A stretch of DNA of 64,000 nt from Aplysia californica (lineage: Eukaryota > Mollusca > Gastropoda > Aplysiida > Aplysiidae), in assembly GCF_000002075.1 (NCBI RefSeq), contig NW_004798074.1:142560-206559 (forward strand), in the 5' to 3' direction. Positions 39,340-51,100 of the stretch are shown here, in pieces. Position 1 is the stretch's first letter. Each line of letters begins with the position of its first letter. The notes below the pieces were generated by a model that saw nothing but the letters and a program-made list of their open reading frames with translations, did not search any database and was not told where the DNA came from. A program made the position numbers and the translations under genes.

Positions 39340-40370
39340 GTAGTCTTATTAATGGTCTTTTTATAATTACTGAGTAGGATGACAATAATGACTTATTATA
39401 TATGTATGTAAATGATGTGTATAGGTGTAAAGTATATATCCTGTTTGAATGATATTTCTATCGTGGGAAGGTGAGGTTGTGATTTTGTGAATGTGAGGGC
39501 AGCCATATTGGTTTGGTGCTAGCTCGAACAGTCAGAGGGGAAGCAGCTTGCATGTTATTACTAATGTTATATGATCAAGTTCGTGAGGTTGTTTGTCGAT
39601 CAGACCGTCGTGTGAGTTTCTTCCCCCTCCATCAGCTGCTGTCACTTCCTGTATGTATAGTGTACAACACACAAACTTCCTTTCTTCTCACTTTGGTTCC
39701 CTCTTCTTTTTTTTCCATAGGAACTGTATTCAGTCTGTTTTTTTTGCAAGGTCTGCTTTCAGTTCAAATTGTGGCCAATCTGGTTGATGGGAAAAAATGT
39801 AGCGTTTGATTTATTTTTTCCAGTGATAGGTCAGTCTGGTGTTGAAATCTCTCAACTGTCATGTTAGTCATGTTGGCCCTGGAATCTGGAACATTGTTTT
39901 CATGACCAGATTGCTGTTCTTGTCTTTCCTACGATCTGGAGCTCTTGGATTTTGTCATACAAGTTTGAAAATATATCATTTGCACATATCATTGGCAAGT
40001 TCTTGAAATGTGTAGTAAGTTCAGAAAGCAAAATTTAACAGAAGAGAGAAGAAACTGTTTCATTCTTTTAACATTCAATTGTACCTACATTTTGTATTTT
40101 TTTCTTGCTCTTTTCAGCATATATATGTAGAATTTGAATTTCAACAAGGTGTTTCTTGAGCACATAACTGATACCACAGATCAAGGAACTGCAGTACAAT
40201 TTTTAAAAGAATTTTGGGCTTATTGGGCCTACATTTTAACAGTTGTCTGATGACATGTACTTGATGTGTGCAAAGAAAGACCTTTTCTGATGTGTGCAGA
40301 ACTGGACACCGGGCTCTGTCTGTTTTTCTATTGATGTTGGGTTAGCATTTTGTGTGTAATGATACCTGGT
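39340..40370. other. Unassigned intergenic sequence
   Basis: AT-rich, with T runs and short ORFs only. I see no gene, TIR pair or tandem repeat. Confidence 0.4.
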
Positions 40371-40371
40371 A

Positions 40372-41344
40372 CAGTAGTCTCCACCTAAAGGCACGGTGCT
40401 TGGGAGAGCTCTTTAGCATGCTTTATACGGAGCTTACGTTTACATGAACTTGTGCAAAGGGAGGAAGGGACGCAGTCATCTCAACACCTTGATATTCTAG
40501 TGACCTCCCTTGGGGGTGGGGGTCACTTTGGCTTACAATGTGACTGTTTTGTGAAGGATTCCCCAACTATGTACGGTTAAGAATACAAAGGCGTCGAATT
40601 GGTGGGTGGGGGGCAAAAAGACAGACTCAATGTAATGATATGCACCTTAAAATGTCAGGAACAGATAGCCTAAGAGAAAACATAGAGACGACGGCCCAGC
40701 CATGTGGCTTTCGAAGCAGCCACCCCCGACTGTAAATTCATGGACGACATCAGAATCATAGATGATCCCTATATTCTGAGAAACATTTCTCTTATGATTC
40801 GTTGAACAAGTACATTATAAGTTCAAGCGCAGCTGATTAGGCTTACTTGACTATTCTTTTATCCTATAGAGGCCCATCTAGCGTTTTTGTTAGTTTTTCA
40901 TATTCACGCGTGTTGCGCATCATAAGCCTAGGTTTAACTAAACATACCATGCAGTCAACTAAACACCAGTCAGAAAACTTCTCTCAAAGATGAATTTTCA
41001 GTGGCCAATGAATAAAAAAACATTTCACTTACTTTCAGTCCCCCATCCCCCCAACATTTCTAGACCTATGTGTATCTTGAAAGTTGGGTGTGAAAACACT
41101 TGTCGTCACTCTCTTTGTTCGGCATGAGGGGCAGTCTCACCAAATATCCAGTTTTCTTATACAAGCTGTGCAGGTTGTAGCGAACATTTCCCCTTGTCAG
41201 GCTTTACCTGTTGGCGTGTTTTGTGGATCAGAGCGTGCGTTTAGAGTAAGTGACTGTGCGTTTGTACTTCTAAATTATTGTTAAAAAATACATCAAATGA
41301 CTCAGCGTTCTTTTGTATGGCGTGCGTTTATGTGGAGACTACTG
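40372..41344. mobile_element. 973-bp pogo-like MITE, complete
   Basis: Ends CAGTAGTCTCCACCTAAAGG and (inverted) CAGTAGTCTCCACATAAACG, flanked by TA on each side. A second copy of the left 690 bp lies at 56074-56765, sharing GAGGAAGGGACGCAGTCAT, CTTGATATTCTAGTGACCTC and ATTCACGCGTGTTGCGCATC. No transposase ORF. Confidence 0.85.
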
Positions 41345-41787
41345 TATAACCAGGTCTAAAGTTTCTTTGTTGACCATTGGTCACTACAGTCTGCTTACTT
41401 TGCTGAGAGATCAAACTAGAGGTGCTTGTGTATGGGTGGAGTGTTTGTCAGAGTGTGTCCAGAAGTCCCAAGTCAACGTTGTTTTAGTACAACTCTGGCA
41501 TGTAAAAATCCAAGTTTGCCTTTAGTTAAAATAAAATGCTTGTGAATGTGATGTACTGACTGAGGTAACTACTGACATAATGAGAAGAGGAAAAAAATGT
41601 TCTGCCCCAGTAGTCTCTGCCTATGCACAGTCTTCAAGGGCATGTATTGCACTCAGTACCCCTTTAGCATCATGTGAGAATTTTAGCCAAATATACCTCA
41701 AAAATAAATAAAATGTATTGTGAAAATGATGTGAATACAGAACCCGTGGTAAGACCTACCAATGGGGCTTTCCAACCTCCCGAATAA

Positions 41788-42152
41788 TAATAATAATAAT
41801 AGATAGCATTTGTATAGCGCTAATCCCCGCTCAACAGCAAGCTCTATGCTCTTCAGTCTATACTATTACTTTTACCCCAGCAGACCTGAGAGCATTCTGA
41901 AACAATTTCAACTTCTTGAGAAGCATGCAGTGCAAGAAGTCAAGAAGCCATTTATAGTAGGCGCTAAGACACTAACATACTGACAAGATCTTTCGCTGTC
42001 TATGGCCAGGTACCCATTCCCACTTGGGTGAAGTAAAGAAAATTCGTGTAAAGTGCCTTTACCAAGGACACTTTGGGCCTGCGGCTCGAACATCCGACCC
42101 CGCAACCTCACGATTACGAGTCCGGTAGCCTGTCCACTAGGCCACTGACGTA
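41788..42152 (-). mobile_element. tRNA-derived SINE, family E, near complete
   Basis: On the minus strand: A box TGGCCTAGTGGACAGG, B-box-like GGATGTTCGAGCC, then AAAGGCACTTTACACGAATT, TTCACCCAAGTGGGAATGGG and TACCTGGCC, and a 3' tail AGCGCTATACAAATGC ending in (ATT)n. The central TTCACCCA...GGGTACCTGG block resembles domains shared among marine-invertebrate SINEs (from memory). Confidence 0.8.
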
Positions 42153-42356
42153 AACACACTGTTCTTGAAAGAGATCCAGAGGATATATTTTTGTATGTGT
42201 GGGCTATCAACAATCAACCATACTTTCTGGCAGAGACTTGTCACAATTAGGACGTTGACAGTAATAGATTTATACAGTCGGTGGCATCAGACGAGGAGCC
42301 TAAACAGATGCTCATACATTTTGTAGATGCTAGAACAAAATAAGGACAGACAACTT

Positions 42357-42385
42357 TAAGATAAGATAAGATACTTTATTAAGAG
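42357..42385 (-). mobile_element. 3' end of a retroelement, (TATCT)n tail
   Basis: Minus-strand AATAAAGTATCTTATCTTA is a typical tail of an RTE/CR1-like LINE or dependent SINE. The body to the right is not recognisable. Confidence 0.35.
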
Positions 42386-43320
42386 ACTTCTGTAGAGCTT
42401 GGTTTACAGATACAATCACTGAGGTAGTTGGATGGTACAGATCATAGAAGCCTTACAGTCAGAGGGGGTTTAGATTGTCTTGTCCAAGTAGTGAGGGACT
42501 AATGTGACAAATGTACTCCTGTCCATTGTTTCCCCATAGGCCCCTATACACCCTGTTGCTATTACTATTGCTGCCGGTTGTGTCTGACAGAGCTCTGCAT
42601 TTAGACCCTGAGTGTCCTCTAAGGACAGTTCTTGATCATCTTGTGTATGCAACCATGTTGTTATGGAAATGAATTCTGTAAATAAAATGTTATCATGACT
42701 GGTGTGTCGGGTTTTTTTTATGCTCAGTAATATTATTAGTAATAATATATTGTTGCCGTCTATGCCCAGAATATAATATAAAGTTAAAAACAGTTTGTGA
42801 GTAGCTTCCACATTTGAATTTGATCTGTCGAAGTCTATATGAACTTTCTTTTACTAATCAAAAGATTTCTTTTCTCTATAATTTAAATTGCCTAAGAACC
42901 CATCTAAAAATAGAAATCTGCCTTAGATAGAACCCTCTTTGAGCTCAAGGCAATCACCTTTTCTGATCTTCTATACCATACCTGCACTGGTTTGGGAAAC
43001 AGGAGAGGGGTTGGCATGGACAAGAGGAGAATGAAATGTACACACTCCATGCTGCTCAGTCACATTGCAGTTGTCTCTTTAAATTGAAGACGCAATCACT
43101 TGCTCTTCTCAAGGAAACAAAGCGTCTGATTGCCTTTTTTACAAGCTGGCCCATTCACTGTCATTCGTTCTCTTCCCTTACACGAGTATATAAGTATGAT
43201 AACTGTTACTGAGTCATAGTTTCAATATTACTATCCGTGAATATCAAAGCATAATGACAATGTTGCTTTGTAAAATTTCAACTTTGAAGCCTCTGGTAGT
43301 GCACTTCCACCCGGAACAAT
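42386..43320. other. Unassigned intergenic sequence
   Basis: No coding potential or repeat structure recognised apart from the retroelement tail at its left edge. Confidence 0.35.
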
Positions 43321-43450
43321 GCACATCACTCAAATCTGGTGTTGTTTACTCCTTCTCTCTGTCAACAAACATCAATATTTTTATCTCTCCTCCTTTTCTT
43401 TTTGTTGCTCTGTTGTAATACACTTTATGCACCTCTAATCTTTAGCACTA

Positions 43451-44335
43451 CAGTTGGTGTCGCAACGAGGCAATCCTTAATCCTACTCCGGGGCAGTGCC
43501 ACTGGCTGTAGTGTCTTTAGGCCTTTCCCAAAGGGGGGACATTTCCCGTTCAAGCACAGTAGAATTTTAAATGGGCTGATTCATGTCACGCTCATAACTG
43601 CCTGATCTACAACAGGGAACTGCTGCTTTTTCTTTCTTAATCCTTACTATTATCATTTTCCTTCTCTTCTTTTGTATGTTTGTCACTCTCTTGTGAACTG
43701 CTAATTCCGGGGAGCCTTGATACATTGTAGTCAAAGCAGACTTTGTGCTGTTGAAGCTAGAGAGGTGAGCAGAATAAGTCTGATTCCCTGTACTGTAAAG
43801 ACTTCTCTGTTAATTGACACCCACCCCTTGGCGCTCATATGACCTTATGCAGTTGCGAGCACCGTAAAACCCTCTACTATAAAAAAAAATCCTTAAACTT
43901 AATCCCTGATTTTCTCCTCTATATATCTTTGTAAATGAATGTCTGCTCCAACGAGGTTGCAAACAGACCGAAGTCGCTTTCAACGAGGTTGTGATAACTA
44001 AAAAACAAACAATTAATGATAATGGCCCCTAAAGCGAAGAATTTTTCTTTCTCTCCATTTCATGCGAAGCACAGGGCCCATCCTCCATCCCTAACACATT
44101 GTATTGTTAGATCTAGTGTGCCTCGTAATATGGGCCCCAAAGCCAAGAGGATGGGTGAGGATTGGCTGGCCTATGGTAGGGAAGGGAGGGGGTGGGTGGG
44201 AATGTGAAGCGGGCTGTGTGAAACTGGATGAACTCTGACTGGATGAGTAGGTCTAGATCGAGACCTTCATTTTTTTTCAATTTTCTTTTCTTCCCCAGAT
44301 CAAAGTCTTCTGAGATGCACACAGGAAAAGTTCAG
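43451..44335. mobile_element. Second copy of the 57.6-kb MITE, split by SINE insertions
   Basis: Starts CAGTTGGTGTCGCAACGAGG, then CAATCCTTAATCC. A foreign segment intervenes (about 43485-43880) and the MITE resumes at ATCCTTAAACTTAATCCC, CAACGAGGTTGCAAACAGAC, GTATTGTTAGATCTAGTGTG and ATATGGGCCCCAAAGCCAAG. These match 57670-58060. The right terminus is lost. Confidence 0.75.
43640..43875 (+). mobile_element. Headless SINE copy, family B, inside the MITE copy
   Basis: CTTTTGTATGTTTGTCACTC, then GGCGCTCATATGACCTTATG and GCAGTTGCGAGCACCGTAAAA. Another family B fragment precedes it at 43330-43450. Confidence 0.6.
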
Positions 44336-44414
44336 GTCTGTTATGGGAAAACATTCCAGCTTGTGTATTCTTCTAGCTGTCAGAATTTTATGCTAAATTA
44401 AATTGGTTTAACGC

Positions 44415-44610
44415 CTCTATCAATCCTGTCACTGTAAGTAGTAAGGCTATTTAAGAAGCAGGACCTTGGAATTTGGCATCCATCTCTAATAGGATGAGCC
44501 TAATGGGCGGAAAGTCTTAAAAACTCCCCAAAATATTTCAACCAGGGCCATTCGCTCCATAGTACAGCATGATACCAACCAAGTTAACGGCTGGCCCCGG
44601 GTGTCTGTGA
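44415..44610 (-). mobile_element. tRNA-derived SINE, family C, decayed
   Basis: Shares CTATTTAAGAAGCAGGACCT, CCATCTCTAATAGGA, AACTCCCCAAAATA and AGTACAGCATGATACCAACC with the copy at 2030-2240. Confidence 0.55.
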
Positions 44611-44848
44611 CCACTGTCTGCCCAGTGGGTACAGCACCAATTCCAGGTGACATGAAACTGTTTCAATCTCAGACCCTGACAGAGTCCACTTAAAATAAAT
44701 TCACGTTAATAATAAAAAGCTTACTTGTAAATACACTGATTCTAACACAAGTTTCATTTCCGTATTCAGTATATTTTTTTCCTTAGTTTAATAAAATAAT
44801 TTGAATAAACTCGGTAAACACAATCACCAAAGACCATACATGTGCATA

Positions 44849-45570
44849 CAGTAGAATATGACTATAGCGGCACCCGCTGCAGCGGGACCCTCCCTACAGC
44901 CAGACTTGCCCGGAATCCCCCTTTTTTTAGCCTTAGATGTAAACTCAATTACCTGTGCTCGGGTATAATGGGGCAAGGAAAGTCCTGAACTTGGAAACAG
45001 CGGGAGAGATCAAGCGAGCTCTAGCTAAGGGGGAAGGTGATTGGGGGGTGGGGGTCTACTGTAAGTGGGCTCCAAACAGGAAGTTGGTGATGCTGCTTTG
45101 TGATTGGCCAGTCCGTGATGAGTGAGGTGGGGCAAGCGACAGAGAGGGATGGTGCGGAGAGACATGTTTTAGGCGACGATAGGCCTAGCCCCAGGCGTAG
45201 GCTGGGCCAAAAAGTAAAAGAAGAGGAGAGCATTGAATTGCGATCATTGATTCTCAGGCGTGGGCTACGCACGCATCCACTTCACCAGTTCTACAGTAGG
45301 CCTAAAGGAACGATAGACAGCAAAAGCAACAAGACCGAAGAAAAGATGGCTTCCAACAAAGAAAAAAGGAAATACAGGCTTTTCACTCGAATTGAAGACC
45401 GAGATAATCAACGAAGTTGACAAGAAAAGGAAGACTTCTCTAAAGCACAAATTCTATGGATATGGAAGGGAGGTTATGTGGATTTAAAGAAATTTTTCTG
45501 TAATTTAATCCCCTTTGCATTTTTCCTCTGGAACCAAAAGTCCCGCTATAGTCATGCTCTACTTTTACTG
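44849..45570 (+). mobile_element. pogo/CENP-B-type MITE with a transposase N-terminal remnant
   Basis: The inverted ends share ATGACTATAGCGG (left CAGTAGAATATGACTATAGC; right CCGCTATAGTCATGCTC, ending TTTTACTG). CATA occurs on both sides. Near 45345 the sequence encodes MASNKEKRKY and, in an adjacent frame, LELKTEIINEVDKKRKTS, which looks like the CENP-B/Tigger N-terminal helix-turn-helix (usually LTLEEKVEII...). The catalytic domain is absent. Confidence 0.75.
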
Positions 45571-46820
45571 CATAAGCTAACTGCACTGTATAGCAAGAAG
45601 CAGACTTTATTACAACACTACAAATGGTCAGGCTAGCAGCAGCATTCACATCAACTTGTACAAATTGTTGAAGCAACAACAATAACACTGTAAAATAGTG
45701 GTTAGGGTCTACAAAACCCTGCTGGAACTGCACATATAGAGATCACTTATACAATACAGTGGATGGAAGAGCATGAGTGGTATTTCATGGAAAGGCTCTT
45801 CGTCCTTGCACTTGCACACAAGAAATGTCAGTTCAATGACCTGAGTGGGAAAGTTATTTTTATAGAGTACCCGGTATCTCGACTGGGTTGAAGCAGCCTG
45901 TCGGAACTGTGTATTATTCTTAGAGTAAGTTAGAGTGCTGAAATCATTTGTATGATTTTTTTTTTTAAATAGTAAAGTGATGGAATCTCTAGTTACACAT
46001 CTGATATATGTATATATTTCATCATACCCTACAACTGCAAATACATGTACTGCCCGTAACATACATCACAAAGCTAACGTATAGCAAACATTTCAAGGTT
46101 CAAAATTTTTTTTCTTGTACGTGCATATTCTTTGTATTCAAAAGACACATACTTATCAAACTTCGTGCACAACAAAAAAAATATTTTTGCATCCTTTCGA
46201 TTTCGCTATGTGCGTGCTAGACTCTAGATATTTATGCAGTTTGGAGGAACAGCACACATAGAATCAATCTTCCTTTTTTTAATGCAGTGAGAGTTTATGA
46301 GCTATTCTGGGAACATACATATGTAGTGTGACGGCACAGATTCACTAATCTTTGGACACAGTGACAAGAAATTCATCTGTTGGAGAAAATCTTTAGCTCA
46401 AACGGCAGAATAGTTCAGAAAATGTCATGGTTTCTGGTAACCTGAAACCTGCTTTCCCGCAGGCCCAAGTTTGGTGACCCCTGGTCTAAACTGTGTCGAT
46501 GGGGGCGTAAAACATTTACAATAAAAGAGGAAAGCTGAGCAACATTGAGCATGTAAAACCACAGGCAACTGAACATTGCAATCTAGTGTATATCAATACA
46601 ATCATAAGTTAACATTCATTAAGACTTGTAGGCCTACTCATACAAATGCAATGCAAAATGGAACATATCTTTTAAAACAAAAGAAGCTATCGGGGAAAAT
46701 TGTCCAGTTGTCCGAGTTATTTTAGAACACAAAGAGAAGGATTAATAATTATTTTAAAAGGGAAAAACTAGTCACATTTGACTCAAAAACAAAAACTAAA
46801 CCCCAGGATAACTGTACAAG
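45571..46820. other. Unassigned intergenic sequence
   Basis: No gene seen. A fragment ending GTGTCGATGGGGGCGTAAAAC near 46495-46515 is a short family D SINE tail. Confidence 0.4.
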
Positions 46821-46822
46821 TA

Positions 46823-47637
46823 CAGTGGAACTCGGATTTAACGAGAACTCGGATTCAACGAGATGAGATAGATTCCCCGTTTCTTTTCTTCTTTAAAATC
46901 AATAAAAATAACCCGGATTCAACAAGCACTTAGATCAGCGAGCTCGGATTCAACAAGGTCGCTTCCAGGGTGAACAGCCCCCGCAGACGTGGCTTTGCCC
47001 ATTTTTCTCCCGGAACGAACTTTATCTATTCCCAGGAACCATCCATTGCACCTGCATCGTGAACCATTATTCACTTAGCCGATTGCATACGACCAACCAG
47101 CGGCCTTTTTTCATACAATGTATACCAACACCGCACGTGTCTACTCTGGCGTGTGTCGGGGTCGGATGGGCGGCCTGCACACGTGTGGCTGTGTGTGCGT
47201 GTCCGGGGTGAGGGGCACATGCGGGCCGGGCGTTGAACATCGCAGATACAAACGCGTCAGTCTTTTTTTACCTCGGCAATTGATCATTATTACAATGATA
47301 AGCTAATCTTGACGTAAATCTACGTAATGAATTGTGCGCTGGTCTATGGAATCAAAAGTTACCGCATGCTAGGCTCCACTCAACAACACAACTTTTTGGT
47401 GAACAATCGAGATGACACAGGCGTGTGCATTTGAACAAATTGGTCTTTTTTTTTTACACAGCTCATAATATGCAGGCATTTCAGGCACTACTTGTGACTT
47501 CTCTTTATACATTAGGGCCTACTTGCTCAGTGCCTGTAATTAATCTACACAAAACCTCGTGTTGGCTATAACGAACACTCGGACTCAACGAGATTTTAGG
47601 TCAGGCCCGGCGACCTCGTTGAATCCGAGTTCCATTG
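46823..47637. mobile_element. 815-bp pogo-like MITE, complete
   Basis: Ends CAGTGGAACTCGGATTTAAC and (inverted) CAATGGAACTCGGATTCAAC, flanked by TA. Inner strings CGGATTCAACGAG recur in both orientations. No transposase ORF. Confidence 0.85.
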
Positions 47638-47699
47638 TACACAGATGAAAACTTCCCGTCAAAACACACAAAACCTAGCTTCCAGCCTTGATAATTTCA

Positions 47700-48010
47700 C
47701 ACCTCCCTGAAACCTCAACTTATTACAAGCAGGACACACTGTCCTCACACCTAAACTTATGGCACATGACAAGCACTGTTCACATATCTCAACCAACCTT
47801 GGTACGTAGTGGGCACTGTTCCCACATCTTGACCTAATCACGTAGTGGGCACTGCTCCCACATCTCAACCTATGGCACACTGTTCCATACCTCGACCTAT
47901 GGCACATAGCAAGCACTGTCCCCACACCTCGACTTATGGTGCATAGAAAGCATTATTCTCACACCTCAACCTATGACACATAGTGGGCACTGTTACCACA
48001 CCTCAGCAAC
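47700..48010. repeat. Minisatellite downstream of DDIAS, about 40-bp unit
   Basis: About eight units with ACACCTCAACCTATGGCACA and TAGTGGGCACTGTTCC, diverged from one another. The array ends about 160 bp beyond the DDIAS stop codon and may lie in its 3' UTR. Confidence 0.85.
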
Positions 48011-48167
48011 AGGTGATGTTTGTTTGTGTACGAAGACAGAGAGAAGCACTTTTTCCAAACAATTCAATAATGGTCATTTAGTGCTGGGAAAACTAAGAAA
48101 GATAGACAAAGACAACAGAGATGCTGTGCAGATACACTTCTCTTCCACTTATCCAGATCATAAACAA

Positions 48168-51100
48168 TCATATAAACAAGTCAGGTGAGGAGCATGCCTC
48201 TTTAGGATCAGGATATATTTCTTTGATGGAACAGAGATTACCATCTTCACAAACGATGCTTGCCTGACCAAAGGGCTGTGGGGAGATCGGGGACGTAAAC
48301 AAATCCTCTGAGTTTTTGTCCTCATCCTGTTGAACAACATCCCTCACAGCCTGAGCCACACCTGTATGTCCTGTTGGCCTCAAGGAGTCAGGACAATGAC
48401 TCCTGGGTGTAAACAGTGCTTTGGGAGTAAGAAGCCTCCATCGATGTGAAGCAGTACTTCTCTCACTTGTAGTCACAGGACTGTGGTCAAAGGTCACCAA
48501 ACTAGAGGGGATCGCCATGGAGGTTATTGTTCGGTGCCACAGGGAGGATCTATCAGTACATGACACAGAGACGCACCCAGGGACAGACTCCGACACAACA
48601 GACGGAGAAAACAGATCAGGGGAACTGACATCACAAGTCACACAGGGTGAATTTCCATCATCTGTCCCAACCAAGGAACAACCAATCTGACTATACTCAG
48701 TGGTCATGTTGGAGCTTCTGTCAGAAAACAAATCCTGGGAAGAACACTCACCAGCTACATTGTCAAGTGTTACTTGTGGCTTCAGGCATGACTTGAGCTG
48801 GACAGCAGGCGACACATCACGTACATCTGTCACATTCGAAGTGCCAGAGCAGCTTGAATTGTTGTGGTAGAAATGTAGCTGGTTGCTTATAGAAGAAAAA
48901 CGCACCCTCTTACAAACACTCAGCTTACTGTTCTGTTTAAGCTTATCACAGCTGAGACTATCTGGGTCACTGGAGAAAATGGTGCTTGTCTCATTGACAT
49001 AGGAATATGAGGGTCGAGTTCGATTCTGAACACTTTGCGAACCAGGTTCATCCGTCTGTTGAGAACCTCCAGGAGAAGCGAAGAGATCCATAGACTGGTT
49101 ACAAAAAGAGAGTCTGACGTTACACAGGGGAGGGTTTGAGGACTTCTGTAGTGTGGTTGATTGGATGTTACAAACAACAGGAAGTGGGGAAATAGCTGAA
49201 GGAGCTGCAGTGTGACACACAGACATGTGCGATGACTCTAGAGAGTTCTCATAATGATACTGGGCAGTTGTAACTTCAGCCACACCCCCGTTAGACCCAG
49301 ATTTTCGAAAACCACTGCTGATATCTGGAGTTACAAATTCCAAAGATGAATCAGGTCTGTCAGCTAATGAGCCTGACAAAAAATTCTGACACAACTTACG
49401 ACTTTGTCCCCTGACGCAAGTGACCTCAATTGGATTCAGAAATTTAGTCCTTGAGACTTCTGACCCATTTTTGGCAGAACCATATAGTGTCCTGCATTCA
49501 TTTTGATCAATTCCTGCAGAAGGCAATCTCAGGTGGTCAAAATCAATATTTATCTCATCAAATGATAAAGACTGCTGCTGTAGAATGTGGCTAGAAACAC
49601 AATCATTTGTGTTGTCTGTCTCTCCGCTTTTCTCCCTCCTGTCTCTGAGATCACACTGCCAGCCATCCTGCGCTCCGGACTGTTTCACAACCACAGACAG
49701 CCTTTCTTTAGCTTTTCTCTGAGAGTCGAAGTTTACGATCCCTTGAGCAGTAGGCCTACCAATACCGCCACGCAATTTAGTATTCTGAATGCGACCGAGT
49801 TGCTCACTGGTCATCTCGAGATTATGCTTAGAGGGAAAGGGGAGACAACTAACACAACTTCTGCCCTCAACTCCATGATCAACCTGAGAAGAAACACATG
49901 AAGCTGGCTCACAGTCTTCCAGAAACTTCCACATGTCTTCAGATTCTGGTGGCTCCACAGCTGAGCACAGAAAGTTGTCAGTGGACTCCAGTGTCTCGCA
50001 GGGGGATATTTGAGCAAGCGTGGGGCAAACAGCCTCACCTGACTTCCTGGTGACATGAGATGTCTTCTTCTTCTTCCTGTCCTTTCGAGTACAGTGTCGT
50101 CGTAAAGTGACATTGGCAGAGATACTCTGAGCATACGCGTCTGTAAGGCGAGTCTCGTCAAAAAGTTGTGAGAAGTTTCTTTCTCTGGCATTGTCCTCCT
50201 CATTGTCACATTTGCCTCTAGCCATGTCAGTATTGTCATCAGAGGGAGTTACCATTGCCTGCAGGGATGTAGTCAAGCTGTTGTAAGCACAAGGCGCTAG
50301 GCCTTGTGAAGAAATAGAGTCACAAAAAGTTCTCATGAGACCACTAGTCCATACTCCGTTGTGCCCAGAGGGAGCATCCACCCCCTGGGGAGACTTTATG
50401 ACATCACAATTATGATTTCCTTCTGGACCCCCAGCTGGTTCTGTGCTGCCATCAGAGGGCTCCCTTGTCACTTGTATTAATGTTGTAGGATCACAAATAT
50501 TTCTTCCTAAGCCACCAGACGACTTTTTATTACCACTAGACTGAGCTTCTTTGCTAACAGAGAGTGTCCCTGTCATTTGCACAGGCTGCACATTATCATA
50601 AGCACAGGCTGCCATGAAAAGATCAAAATCTTCTGACTCCGGCATTTCCTCCAAACTGGTGTGATGACCACCCATTGGACTAATTGCCGCCCCCAGCAAG
50701 TTCAGTCCGCCACCAACATCACAGCTGTCACGACCACCAGCAGGATCAGAAGGCAGTTGCTGCAATGTGGTTGGAGAGTGTTGCAACTCCAGCTGTTTCT
50801 TCAGAGAAAGGGTTTTGCTCTCACAAACTGTTCTCACAGAAACATTGTGTTGGTGGTCACAAGTAACAGCAACAGGAGGGTTGGTCGTTTGAGAGCAGCT
50901 GTTATCTTTTGCAACCGGAAAACAAGAAAAATAATTACCCTGAACACTAGTTGTTGAGTTCCCACCACCCATATTACAATCATGGTCTTCATTATCAGCA
51001 GAAGTACTTGTCTCTTTAAGATCAGTAGCGGATTTCTCATTATGAATGGTAGCAGTACTTTCTTTAGATGACTTAAGATTTGTTTTCAACAACCTGTAAA

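Noticed and set aside
47700-48010. CRISPR-like array
   Set aside because: The units are diverged, lack constant repeats with unique spacers, and this is an animal genome; it is a minisatellite.
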